Shown piece after piece: positions 35,206 to 45,935 of a stretch of 64,000 bases of DNA; position 1 is the stretch's first letter; every line of letters begins with the position of its first letter. The stretch lies in the NCBI GenBank assembly GCA_009599575.1, contig VWND01000013.1, positions 310,001 to 374,000 of the forward strand, in the 5' to 3' direction. A program made the translations under genes and the position numbers. The notes under the pieces are model-generated. The model was not told where the DNA came from. It saw only the letters and a program-made list of their open reading frames with translations, and did no database searches. This DNA comes from Blumeriella jaapii (Eukaryota; Ascomycota; Leotiomycetes; Helotiales; Drepanopezizaceae).

Positions 35206-35355
35206 CTCCGCTACGGGGAATCGAACCCCGGTCTCCGCCGTTTTCATGCCGTGTGAACGGGCTCATGAAAAGGCAGTATGCTGACCGTTACTAGGGACCT
35301 TGTTAGTTCAAGATCTGTAGCGAAAGAGAGAATGCGAACCTACCACCATAGCGGA
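35206..35355 (-). tRNA. tRNA-Glu (UUC anticodon) with anticodon-loop intron and a second, spliceosomal-looking insert in the D-arm
   Basis: Removing two inserts gives a perfect 72-nt tRNA-Glu: acceptor TCCGCTA/TAGCGGA, D-arm GTG-TAACGGTCAG-CAT, anticodon stem CTGCC/GGCGG with anticodon TTC, T-arm CGGGG-TTCGATT-CCCCG, discriminator G. The first insert (35241-35265, 25 nt) sits after position 37, the canonical tRNA intron site, and contains TGAAAA complementary to the anticodon loop. The second (35291-35343, 53 nt) lies between positions 12 and 13 of the D-arm. It begins GTAGGT, contains CTAAC 12 nt before its end, and finishes TAG, like this genome's mRNA introns. It also interrupts the A box of the internal Pol III promoter, while the B box is intact. 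Either the gene is active with an extra processing step, or it is a recently interrupted copy. Confidence 0.9.
35291..35343 (-). other. 53-nt intron-like insert in the D-arm of tRNA-Glu
   Basis: Starts GTAGGT, branch-like GAACTAACAAGG, ends CCCTAG. Length and signals match the mRNA introns of neighbouring genes (46-68 nt). TAGG near its start can pair with CCTA near its end, so a structured RNA insert is also possible. The boundary is ambiguous by one base because G flanks both ends. Confidence 0.8.
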
Positions 35356-36790
35356 TGGCACACATGTAATTGTTGTTTCAGAATCGACTTGTGACTACAT
35401 ATAGCATTTACCTTCTTCGTGGGGCAAAGTCTTCCAATCGGACTCGGAACTATGGGGGACTAGCGGAACCTAGTCCTTGTCGAACCCCCTCTTGTCCAAA
35501 CTCGGGATACGAGTCTGCGGTGTAGGGGGATCTCATCATTCGTGGTTATAAAGTTGCAAAGTCCCGAGTCACTTTACCGGTGCTACGTTCATGGGTGTAG
35601 GCAAGTACTGTAGCATCGTTGGCAATTGCCGATCATCGACTTCTTGTGCAGAATCTTGATGGGCGAATACAACACGGTCACTCACCAGCACTTAAGAATC
35701 ATACCGACCCAACGAAGAACCTAAAGTGGAACGATCAAGAACTTCTCGAAGCCAAGATTATGCGTATCAAGAAAGAAGAATTTGCCACACACCCACTTGC
35801 AAAGACTCCTCGTCTCTGGGGAATGACTAATGGGAGCTGAGCGTACTGTAGGTGCCTCGACCCTTACCGCTGCAAGGACAAGCTGCTGTTCTCATACAGT
35901 ACTATAGTATGTACTGTACCGTACAGTAGCAATACAAGGAACACGCGTGGCATGCTTTTGATCTTCGAGAAGGTTTCCTCCGATGCCTGGAATTTATGCA
36001 GGTGAAGTGACCCATTCTGTTCTGCTGTCACGGAGCCGAACTTCGTACGAGCTACCGATGGTATGTATGTACAGTACAGTAGGGCCAAAAGTAATATGGA
36101 GTCAACGGGACGCCAACAGCAGTCCCAGAGATGGAGAGTTGGTATCACAATGGAACTATCACTGCCATCCAACGGGATTCTGTGGTTCGCAAGTCGGTCG
36201 GGCGGAATGAAACCAGGGAGGAAACAAGTAGCAGATATGTAGACTTGGCGTGGAGGGGCAATATACTCAGTAAGGTAGTCGAGTAACTTTGTCGAATATA
36301 CTAGGGATCAGTGAGCATGTAATCAACACCAATCAGCCAAGAATCGCATGAAAGTGCAATAAAGTACGGGGGAGAGCAAATGGTCTACAGTATTGTACGA
36401 TGTATACTGTACTATATGTTTGATTATTTACCTCAACACATCGCGGAATAACCCGATCCCATTGCCAAGTCAGAAGTCCAAAGCTTATCGATAAAAGCAA
36501 CAGTCTGATATTCTTCATCCCACTTGCACAAGCACCTTCTTCTGCTTCTTCTGCCTCTTCCACCTTTCCGTATCTTAAGAACCTACACATCCTGTATCTT
36601 TTCACCCATATCTTCTCCATAGCTGACAGCCTGCTTTTGACACTTGCACTGGTCTCCGTATACGCACTTCTAGCTTCATACACTTCTTTCACTACTGTCC
36701 TTAATCTGTTCAGCTCTGGAAGTTCAACCCATTGCAACTACTAGAAACAAGTGTCTATCAATACCACATTCCCGCTACAGATTGTACCCA
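35356..36790. other. Intergenic upstream of the bZIP gene
   Basis: Contains GTAC-W-GTAC motifs (35898-35932, 36064-36082, 36385-36420). No supported gene; the 73-codon frame at 35619-35840 has no recognisable content. The last few hundred bases are C/T-rich and probably the leader of the bZIP gene. Confidence 0.5.
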
Positions 36791-37796
36791 ATGGAGTATC
36801 CCTACTTCGGTCCTGCTGTTCCTCCGCCATATCAATTCCTCGACCTGCCTCCTACGCCCACGCCCACACGTACCGGATCTGGCACTTCTGATCATTACAG
36901 CAACTCGCCGCCCGTTCGTGATCACCATCATAAGGTCCAGCCGTACGAGCAAGGATCCTTCCCTACCCCCAATCAGGAGGCTTTTGAGTTCCAGAGCTTC
37001 GAAAATTTCAGCCAGCACCACTACAGCAATGGCCTGCAACCTGAACCGCCCACTCCAGTGTCCCAGCACACAAGCTCGATCAGAAGCGGCGTTCCCAACC
37101 AGGTCTACGAAATGACCAATACTGGGGCAGATGCCAATGACGAGGCCAACAGGCGGGGGAGCAATAGCGACGACGAGGAAAACTTGACGCCTGCGCAATC
37201 TCGGCGCAAGGCCCAAAACCGCGCAGCGTACGCAACTTTCTTCCCACCTCTGTGATTCTTCTTCTGTCAAGACCTAATACTTGTGCAGACAACGGGCGTT
37301 CCGGGAAAGAAAAGAGCGCCGTGTCAAAGACCTCGAAGAAAAACTAGCCGACATGGAGAAAAGCTCGGCCACTGTGGTCGAAGAGAATGTACGACTGAAG
37401 CTCCAGCTTCAAAAAGCTGCCACCGAGAACGAAACCCTCAAAGCGACATCTGCGAGTTCGAATTGCAGAGGCTCCGAACCAGTGTCATATACCGGCCCGA
37501 TGCGATACTCCCCGACAGACTTCTATGCTGAAGTATTAGAACGACACGAAAACAAAACGCCGAGCCATCGGATCGTAACCAGTGACAACGGAGACAGACT
37601 CCTGGCCGTGGGTGCTGCATGGGACTATATCATCCATCACCCTCTGTATGTCAAAGGATTGGTTGACATTGGCGACGTTAGTGAGAGCATCAAGAACGCT
37701 GCGAAATGCGATGGGCAAGGTCCAGTTTTCGAAGAGCGGACGATCATTGAAGCGATTGAGAAAAGTGCTGCAAGTGGTAGCGATGAGCTGCTATGA
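36791..37796 (+). CDS. AP-1-like bZIP transcription factor (Yap/Pap1 class)
   Basis: Exons 36791-37227 and 37289-37796 (61-bp intron inside the basic region) give 314 aa. The basic region SRRKAQNRAAQRAFRERKE carries the fungal AP-1 signature NxxAQxxFR, followed by a leucine zipper (VKDLEEKLADMEKSSA...). The N-terminus is Pro/Gln/Tyr-rich and may activate transcription. The C-terminal half has the conserved RYSPTDFYAEVLERHE and a segment with HPLYVKGLVDIGDVSESIKN seen in short AP-1-like fungal factors; I do not see the paired cysteine-rich domains of Yap1, so redox regulation cannot be assumed. Nuclear, DNA-binding. Target genes unknown. The first in-frame ATG is 36791. Confidence 0.88.
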
Positions 37797-39123
37797 CTTT
37801 ACGTGCGTTCGACTTGTTTGATGCGTGGCCGGTGGATACTACGATGTTTTAGAAGGTAAGGGAATTGGCAACCGGTCGTTTTCTGGCTCCGGTGTTGGAG
37901 ATTTCATCTGTGGGAGAGTCGGTCATGGGCTTCCCTGAATCTACTCGTGGCCACGTTTCAATCCAATGCGCTTGAATTCCGCAACAAAATCAGGTGTGAA
38001 AAGTGTTCTTACCTTATCACTCATGTCTTGGTAAGGATCATCATTTCTTGGTGAAAAAGATATCGAGGCTATCGGTAGTTCCCCACGTCGAGACGTCCTG
38101 AATCTCTACTCCCTAGCTCGCGCGCTCAAGTCTTGCATACGTGCTTTGTAGATTGTACGCCGGGCCATAGATTATCTAGAATTCAAAGTGTAGCAAAGTA
38201 ACAAAACATCCTGTATAGCAGAAAATAGCAGAGGAAACGCTACTATCAGGCACATTTGAAGTGTCAACTGTCGTCCTGTAGATCGCCTGTGTCTTTTTTT
38301 CACATGTGAATATTGGCGGATACTCAGTCCTTGAGACATCACCATTCCTGAGATTTTTAAAATTATCTTTCGAAAAAAAATGCACATGTCACCCATTAGC
38401 AAAAAGAACGCTGGTGACAGTGATCCCAAATGTGGCAATATTTTCCTCCACGGTCTACAAGCCCCTATTGCAACATTTGGTTTTGTCAATGTTCTTGTGT
38501 CTTCTGAACTTATGCTTGAGCTACAGTACTGATGTTTACAAGAATACGAATGCCCCGTGAGTATTATTACAGTACAGTATGTCTTTGGTAGCTGGGTACG
38601 ATTTTGGAAATCAGCAGCAGCAGCAGCAAAAAGAATCGCCACCAAGTTGTTACCAAGCTCATGTGCTACAATCGTGTTCCTGTCTCTCCACTGACATAAG
38701 CACAGCAAGTATCAAACAGTCAGCACCATTTCGAATTCCTAAACCTTCCCCCAGCAGCTATGCCCACTATCAGAGACGATTCTCGTGCGTAAGCCGCGCT
38801 TAAGCTGATATCAGATCGACCTCTGAGCACCACAAAGTCGGCCGAGGATTTGAATTTTCTAATTAGAAGAACAAAAAGGTTATAATGTGTTTGATTATTT
38901 TTAATGTTGCAAACGTCAGGTATGTTGAGAGGGAGGTAGACTTTGAGGTTGATTTTGACCTTGGAGCTAAGCTCGCTTACCAACATAGCGCCATATCTCT
39001 TTTCCTCCACCCCTATCGCCTTTGCGTCTTTCCAGTGACAGGACCATTGACAGATTTATACCAGCGTATTAATCCTTCCAGCTTCCAGGCGTCTTGAAAC
39101 TTCCACTATCACATCCACTCACA
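37797..39123. other. Intergenic, nothing recognisable
   Basis: AT-rich, with 3' UTR of the bZIP gene on the left and promoter of the editing-protein gene on the right. A CAG repeat (38614-38629) and a GTAC motif (38569-38580) are the only repeats noticed. Confidence 0.5.
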
Positions 39124-40544
39124 ATGACTTTCTTACAACCAAAGGTAGTTGGCGACCTTGCCTGCCAGCACGACTCCTATCTCCGAACCATTGAATCCGA
39201 AGTCGTTTCCTGTGTCGAACATCTGCCACAAGCCAAAGCAAACGGCTCCAAGAAATCTCCCAAGAATCAGGTTCCCGAGGAGCCTCCACAGTCATGGTTG
39301 ATCGAGTGCTCGGACTCTGTGCTGTTTCCAGAAGGTAGCTATGGATCTCCCAAGTTCCACGTGATCTTGCATTTGCTAAGAGACATGAGAGGTGGCGGCC
39401 AACCGACAGATTATGGGACGTTAACACCTATCAGTAATTCTCCAGGAGAACCAATTGCTATCAGAGTGGTTGAGCGACAAGGGCTCCGATGCGTGTATCG
39501 ATCTTCGCGACCACTCGAGCCCGGCACTCCCGTCCGGCAGGACGTGGATTTCGCTCGGCGATGGGACCACATGCAACAACATACCGGCCAGCATCTCCTA
39601 TCTGCCGTGATGGACAAGCTCGACAACCTCGAGACTCTGGGATGGGGTATGGGCGCCGAGAATGACATCAACTACGTCGATCTTCCGCGAAAGCCGTCGC
39701 AAGTAGAGATGCAGACGATCCAAGAGAAGTGCAACGAAGCCATTCGCAACAACCACAAGATCACAGTCGAAACGCCCCACGATGCTAAGACCGATAGCTT
39801 GCCGGGAGACTACGACAAGGAAAAAGGTGTCGTGAGAGTCATCAAGATCGCGGATATCGACGAGAACCCGTGAGTTCTTCTTTCTTCCACCCATCCGTCC
39901 TCTTCGCCTAGCTACAAGCTTACGAACCCAGTTGCTGTGGCACACACCTCGCTCAAACGTCACACATTGCTCTGATCTTACTCCATCACACGCAATCCAT
40001 CCGCGGCACCAACACCCGCATGTACTTCAGCGCCGGAGATCGAGCGATCAAGCTCGCCGCGTCGTCCGTCCGCACTCTGCGTTCAGTCGGCGGCATCCTG
40101 TCTTCTGGTATGGCGCCCGACCAGGTCCTATCCAGCGTCCAGAAGATGAGCGACACCGTCTCGGACCTGAACCGAAAATCGAACAAGCTGCTCCTCGAGA
40201 TTGCCAAGTATGAGGGGGAGAGGGTAAGAACTGATCTGGCTGCGGGGAGGAACGCTTGGGTGTATCGATCGTCGCCGGGGCTCGATTTCATCAACTCGGT
40301 GTGCCTTGAGGTGAAGGATCAGCTGAAGGAAGGGGGGCTGCTGGTCTCGGCGTCTGGAGAGGGCAAGAGTGGTGGCGCCGTGGTGGTGGTGGGGGAGAAG
40401 GGCCGGGTGGAGTCGTTTGTGGAGAGGATGAAGGAGCTTCTGAGTTCGGTCAAGGGTGGTGGGAAAGGAGAGAAGTGGCAGGGAAAAGTGGTTGAATGGA
40501 AAAAAGGCGAGATTGAGGCGTTGAGGAAACTGGTCGAGGGTTAG
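39124..40544 (+). CDS. Alanyl-tRNA editing protein (AlaX/Aarsd1 type)
   Basis: Exons 39124-39869 and 39932-40544 (62-bp intron) give 452 aa. These free-standing editing domains hydrolyse tRNA-Ala wrongly charged with serine or glycine. The zinc-binding editing site is visible: HTGQH in the segment QQHTGQHLLSAVMDKL at about residue 152, and CCGTH right after the intron at about residue 250. N-terminal to it is the AlaRS-like beta domain with the RGGGQPTDYG motif. A C-terminal helical region (SVQKMSDTVSDLNRKSNKLL) and a Gly/Lys-rich end follow. No aminoacylation domain is present. Probably cytosolic. The upstream in-frame extension to 39094 begins with TTG, so the ATG at 39124 is taken as start. 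Confidence 0.92.
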
Positions 40545-41530
40545 ATACACATTGTCCCATCCCATGTGCTTCAGATCTCACCTTGCATCTGATGTACCTA
40601 ACTAGCAATCCAAAAGGGAGATTTTGCTTAACAATAAACTTTTCCCTCCCTTCAGGAGCCAGTAAACTCACACGTCGCCCTCTCCAATAACTTCCTCGCC
40701 CTTGCCCCCCTCATTCCCTGAAGACCCCTTCTCCCTCAGATCCCATTCGATCCTCTCGACCGACCTCGCAGCAAACAGCGGAAAGGCGGCCACTCGCTCC
40801 CCGGCCCCCTCCCATTATCCGCCCTGATAAAAGGCACCATCTTGACCCCCTCAGCGCCCAGATCTTCTCGAACTCCTCCTGGCGGAGCCCCCCCGCCGAC
40901 AGTCGCGTCCGGCTTTGGGAAGGGGGCAATCTACTGTACTCGAAGCGAGGAGCTCCGTGAAATGTGTAGGTACGTACAACGCCGTGGCACTTCTGCGATG
41001 GTGGCTTGTCATCGAATTGCAAATCCCGTTCCTACAGACGGAAGATGATGCGATCCTGGGTACATGGCGAGTTGCGAGGGTAGATGAATGAATGTATGAA
41101 GAAACGATCATCTCACATGTTGTTAGCAATTTGTAGAGCATGACACTTTACTGTGAAAGCAGTCAAAAGCATCGTGATGCAGGGAGAACGAGGAAGCATG
41201 ATTCACACAGATATCTGCAAGAGGGTCGTCAGTGGTGTGACATCAAAGGCAAGAGGAGACCACACTCAGAGATGAAAAAGGCTTCGAAGGCATCGTAGTT
41301 TGAATTCATTCATACCTAATGCGATACCCCTCTGATTACAAAGGTCGTTTTCCTATGCCCACGACAATACCATGCTCATGACAATAACCCAGACCGTTAC
41401 CGTTATCATGAAAGCAACCCAAGCGCCTAACCACCAGCCTAAGCCGGATCATCATCGTACAAAACCCCCATACACCACATCCAGCATCCAATCCCACCCA
41501 AACCATATTCACAAGTACAATCAATGTAAT
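40545..41530. other. Intergenic with a possible broken gene
   Basis: Apart from the protein-like minus-strand segments at 40671-41020 (listed separately), I see nothing coding. The right half is the 3' flank of the reductase-inhibitor gene. Confidence 0.45.
40671..41020 (-). pseudogene. Frameshifted hypothetical gene
   Basis: On the minus strand a good frame begins after an AG (KPDATVGGGAPPGGVREDLG, then GVKMVPFIRADNGRG). It breaks in a G-rich stretch near 40800, and native-looking protein resumes in the next frame (FAARSVERIEWDLREKG) to a TGA at about 40671. One G added in the GGGAGGGGGCC run would join them. Family not recognised. A small gene with a homopolymer error or a pseudogene are both possible. 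Confidence 0.35.
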
Positions 41531-42286
41531 TCAGTTACACCCGCTCATCTCCACCTCTCTTGAAAGGCCCTCGTAGTCCAGGAACTCCGCATCCTCGAAA
41601 TCGGCGGCGGCATCAATCCCAAAGTTCTCCTGCCCAAAGATTCTCACCTGCCCAGCATGAGCAGGAATTTTGCCATGCCCATTCCCACCCCACTTCTTCC
41701 GTCTCGGGACAGCCAGCACTCTCTCTCCCAGTCCCCGCAAAGGAGAAACACTGTCCAAAACCACAGCCCCCTCCTCCTCCTCGTCCAGGAACCGTCTCTT
41801 GTTCCCACTCGGGGTAAAAACCTCGCCATCGATGGTTTCCTGACTGCTCATCAAAAACGGGACATCGTCCTCCTCCTCCACACCATCATCGCTTGAGGAA
41901 TGAATGCCCCATTGCTGAGTGCCCATGCCCCCGACCTTCAAGATTGCGCTGCCGCAGAACGGGGTCAGCTCACGATTGCCAGAGCGCGGGCGAGTCTTGG
42001 GAGGAGAAATGGGCGAGGAAGAGGCGGCCATTGGGACAGTGGTGTCGGAGAAGAGGGAGAAGGCGCTGTAAGAGCCGGTTTTGTAGCCTTCGGGGACAGA
42101 TTTCCTAATGCGCATGCCCACGTTCAGGAGGTTCGATTGGACGTTGTGCGGGAGGACGGGAGCGGCGTACGCGGAGGGAGCGTCGTCGGGTGAAGCGGAG
42201 GCCGGGGAGAAGAATGATGTTATGGCGGATTGGTTTTGGGAGCGGGCGCCGGCGTAGGCTTTTTTGTTGGGGTGAGAGAGAACCAT
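41531..42286 (-). CDS. Ribonucleotide reductase inhibitor (Spd1/Dif1-like)
   Basis: Single exon, 251 aa from the ATG at 42286. The block MRIRKSVPEGYKTGSY at about residues 57-72 is the hallmark of the fungal reductase-inhibitor family (Spd1 of fission yeast, Dif1 of budding yeast), which holds down or relocates ribonucleotide reductase until S phase or DNA damage. Near the N-terminus, QSAITSFF (residues 19-26) fits the PCNA-binding PIP box QxxIxxFF and resembles the PIP degron through which Spd1 is destroyed by CRL4-Cdt2. The rest is acidic and probably disordered (SSSDDGVEEEDDVPF, DEEEEG). Expected in nucleus and cytoplasm. Confidence 0.78.
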   Translation of the reverse strand: MVLSHPNKKAYAGARSQNQSAITSFFSPASASPDDAPSAYAAPVLPHNVQSNLLNVGMRIRKSVPEGYKTGSYSAFSLFSDTTVPMAASSSPISPPKTRPRSGNRELTPFCGSAILKVGGMGTQQWGIHSSSDDGVEEEDDVPFLMSSQETIDGEVFTPSGNKRRFLDEEEEGAVVLDSVSPLRGLGERVLAVPRRKKWGGNGHGKIPAHAGQVRIFGQENFGIDAAADFEDAEFLDYEGLSREVEMSGCN

Positions 42287-43794
42287 TGTGTGGCTTCTCA
42301 ATTGTTCTTATGCAGAGAAGTCTGGTGTGGGAAAGGAGAGGGGGACACAATCGCGGAGTCTGATCCTGGGATGTGGACGTTTGGTGTTGAGATGTTTGAT
42401 GTTGTCGCCAGGAGGTACTGTAAGTAGTAGTTAGCACAGGGAATGTTCGCCTTTGATTTGATTTTGGTTCATCTTTACTTGGAAAAGGGGTCGAGACAGC
42501 TTCCACCTGCGCCTTGAAGAAGAAGAAGGAGAAGGAGAAGAAGAAAAAAGCAATGCAGCAAGGTCAATAGAGAGTGGAGAGTTCGAACATTGACTGAAGT
42601 TGTTGTTGTGGTGGGGTAACTCGAGGACTTGTGGAGTTTGTTGCTCAGGAAAGCGGGTGTATCTACAGTACAGTACGGTATCTGTACTGCATACACGCGT
42701 GAACGCTGATTGGCTGGCAGACGCGCGGGTTTCGTGTCAAGATCCTCCCATTTTGCGTGCGTAGTTTACATGTCTCTTGTATGATTCTGAGTATACGTGT
42801 CTCTTGTATGGTTCTGTATAATACTGTACAGTATCGTAGGAACGGCACTGCCGAAGAAAAGTTCTTCATTCTGACTCGACCCAGAGACTTTGGGAATCAA
42901 ACAATGGAAACGATCGAACACATTCTCGGGCTCCAGAAGTTGGCCCAAGGCCAGCCGGAGCAGCTTTGGCACATGGCTATGTGCTGTCTGTACTGCAGGG
43001 TCGGCGGAAGTTTCTGAGCCAGGTAGGCATGGAATTGGAAAACATGGTGGAGTTGAGAATGAGTGGATGGGTCAAGGCGAGGGGGAAGATTGACAGGCGG
43101 TTGCATTTTCACTTCAAGTGTAGATTTATGGTTCTTGCATCCAGGGGAAGTGGTATGCCGTATTCCAGTTACGGGATCAAATGATACTAAGCTTTCCTTC
43201 ATCTGGGGCATCGTTTGAGACTCTACCATTGGCCTTGCCTTGCTTACCGTACTTGCGAATGCTAAGAAATCACATCACATCACACTCAAAGCAACAGAGA
43301 CAGACAACCCTGCGTGGAAAGACTTATTTGTGTATGCACAAGCCCGCAGTGGGTGCAGCAATCCTCAATAAGCGCACCACGTCCTCGTGTCAGAGACACA
43401 TTCACCCCTCGGGGCAAACGCCATGCAGACACTCATGATATCGCCATTTCAGCTCCTCCCATGCACTACCATTGACATATCAAGACAGCCGGCGCGCAAG
43501 AACATCATCCACCCGAGTTCACACGCACGAAGAGCAGGCAAAGAAGAAACAAACGGTCGGTAGAAGAAAGGTTTGATGCAAAGATATCCGGAAGTTGTGC
43601 CCACGAACGCCCTTCATTTTGTGCTATTGCTTTCAAGGAAGTTTTTGTGGCTCCACATCCATCTTCTATCCGTCAAAAGGAATGCCGCGAAGGAAGTACG
43701 GATGGAGGAGCCGAGCCGAGCACAAAACCATCTAAACCCTCATGATGAAAACCAGATGCACACCGAAGGCGAAACGGAAAGCAGATTGTGGAAT
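42287..43794. other. Intergenic, nothing recognisable
   Basis: Promoter of the reductase-inhibitor gene on the left, 3' flank of rps27 on the right. A GAAGAA tract (42515-42548) and GTAC motifs (42665-42680, 42824-42832) are present. The frames between 42757 and 43438 show no protein features. Confidence 0.5.
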
Positions 43795-44329
43795 CTACTT
43801 TCTCCGGAAAGAGCATCCCTCTGTCAGACGGGCCTTTCCTCCGGTTGGTTGGCAGAGAACGGTCGAGCAGCCGGCACAGATGACGACGGTTTGTGCGTGC
43901 GAGAAGACGGTGGTGATGGTAAAGCAGCCGGGGCACTTGACGTCCATGAAGAAAGAGCGGGGAGCAGGGACAAGATTCTACGGGGTAGGTCAGCCTTCCG
44001 CATTTTCTAACGTTTTCTTCGCTGTATTCTGGCTGCAAATTCCAGCATTGTATCGTACCTTGAGCTTGTGCTTGCGAGCCTCCGCCGCTGGGGTAGGGTT
44101 GAGAAGATCGACGGCGAGAACCTATTCCAGGCAGCACCACGTTAGCATTTGATCTCTTCGTCCACCATGAAGTCCATTGCGCCCTCTCGTTTCGTCGCTT
44201 CCCAGCCATCTATAACGCCGAGTCCTTGCGATGCCTTCATCTTTCGATGTCGCCACCTGCAGGTCGTGTGCCGGACCCCTTCCACCGCCATGTCGTGATC
44301 TTGTGCCTCGGAGGGGGGAGCCTCACCAT
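43795..44329 (-). CDS. rps27: 40S ribosomal protein eS27 (Rps27), three exons
   Basis: Exons 44329-44327 (only the ATG), 44121-44059 and 43977-43795 join to 82 aa, the exact family length. eS27 is a small-subunit protein with a C4 zinc ribbon: CPGC and CAGC in [19 protein letters not shown] and [18 protein letters not shown]. It starts [19 protein letters not shown] and ends EGCSFRRK. Introns are 205 bp (ATG followed by GTGAGG, ending GGAATAG) and 81 bp (GTACGA..CCGTAG). A long first intron right behind the ATG is common in fungal ribosomal-protein genes. It is head-to-head with plp2, 307 bp between start codons. Confidence 0.96.
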
Positions 44330-44636
44330 CTTGACGATTTAGAATCGGCCGGTTGGTGATACTGATTGACTGACGTGTCTTTCGTCGAAGTGAATTGAGT
44401 TGGGAGACGTAGAGGGCGAAGGTCAGCGTTGTCGGTGTCAATGGGTGGAGTGGCGCAAAAGATTTCGCATTGCTGGAGTGTGGGATTAGTGCGAGCTCCA
44501 AAAGTTAGCGAGGCACGTGAAAAGCGGGCTCGGTCTTGGCGATACAAAATATGTACAGAGAGGAGGGGAGAGGTGCAGACAGGTCGAAAAGAACCCCGCG
44601 CGGTGTAGTAACATGCGAAGAATTCGACCATAAACC
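44330..44636. promoter_or_regulatory. Bidirectional promoter between rps27 and plp2
   Basis: The two start codons point away from each other with 307 bp between them, so the promoters must overlap or be shared. Both products serve protein synthesis or folding, which would suit co-regulation. I did not identify a specific factor site. Confidence 0.6.
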
Positions 44637-45458
44637 ATGGCTGCCCCAAAGGAAGAACGCATTGCCGTTCCAATAGATGATCCGAATGCCGACACGGAAT
44701 GGTAAGTCCTGTGGTTTCCGAACTCGGGGAAATTTCTAAACCGTCCCAGGAATGACATCTTACGCAAGCACAAGATCATCCCAGAGAAGCCCCCCTCGCC
44801 TACACCCTTCATAGAAGAAGCGATCCTCGAAGGCCGCCGTCTCGCACATGAGAACAGGTTGGAAGGCAAAGGTCTGGACGAGCTGGACGAACTCGAAGAT
44901 CTAGAAGACGAGTCCTTCCTTGAGAAGTATCGCCAGCAACGGGTACAAGAGCTTTCCTCCATAGCCAAAGCAGCTCTGCACGGCGCCGTCTACCCTATTT
45001 CCAAACCCGATTTTATCCGCGAAGTCACAGAAGCCAGCAAAAACGGCGCAGTGCTGGTGAACCTGACCAGCGGCTTGGGCACGAATGTTGAATCAAGGGT
45101 GCTGACGGAGCTTTGGCGGCAAGCTGCGAAGGAATACGGCGAGATCAAGTTCTGCGAAATGAGAGGCGACTTGGCGATTGAGGGATACCCGGACAAAAAC
45201 TGCCCAACGATCTTGGTTTACAACAAGGGTGATATCGCGAAGCAGATAGTGACGCTGACGACGCTGGGCGGGGTCAGGATCAGCATGGCGGAGATCGATC
45301 AGTTGCTGATTGATACCGGCGCTGTGCGGGATAATGATGTGAGGATCTTGAGGCGGAGGAGGGATAAGGAAGATGTCGAAGAAGAGAAGAGGGAAAAGGG
45401 TGGCATTCGGTCGGGCGGGAAACGAGCTACGGTGGACAGCGATGATGATTGGGATTAG
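44637..45458 (+). CDS. plp2: Phosducin-like protein 2 (chaperonin cofactor)
   Basis: Exons 44637-44701 and 44750-45458 (48-bp intron) give 257 aa. Plp2/PDCL3 proteins bind the CCT/TRiC chaperonin and help fold actin, tubulin and cell-cycle proteins; the yeast gene is essential. Exon 1 carries the family start (DPNADTEW, then NDILRKHKIIPEKPPSPTP). The central helical part (ENRLEGKGLDELDELEDLED, then YRQQRVQEL) leads to a thioredoxin-like domain (YPISKPDFIREVTEASK...FCEMRGDLAIEGYPDKNCPT) lacking redox cysteines. The tail is charged and ends DSDDDWD, typical for the family. Cytosolic. Confidence 0.93.
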
Positions 45459-45935
45459 ATGAGGACATTGCACTGGAGTTGGGGCGTCTGGCAGAGAGCT
45501 ACGAGCCTCTGGGATGCGTTGGGTTTTCGAAGCTTGAATCTGCTGACCGGTGTGTGGATTGATACTTGGTATCTGGACAGATGGACCTGCTCAACCCGAA
45601 TCGCGCGAGCCTGGATCATACAAAAACGATCTGACGAAGAGCGTCCTCGTTACTGGCGCTTCATATAAATCCATGCTATCATTATTTATGGTGAGAAACC
45701 ACCAGACAGAGCGGTGGGTGACGAGACTGATATTGAGACATGACGCGCCTGGCAACTTCAGCAGGCTGGCAGGAGACCCGCCCCGCCCCGCCCCGCTCTT
45801 GGCGCGCTCGCGTCGCCTGAGCTCCACAGCTCTGTCGCGTCCTATCCGTAAATCTATCTGATCTACAACTCAATCGCCTTCGATTCTGCTCCGGTCCCCT
45901 TTCTTTCAGAGCACGAGAACTTGGACACCGAAATC
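45459..45935. other. Intergenic between plp2 and the LRR gene
   Basis: 477 bp, with 3' UTR of plp2 and promoter of the next gene. A CCCCG pentamer run lies at 45780-45797. Nothing coding seen. Confidence 0.5.
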
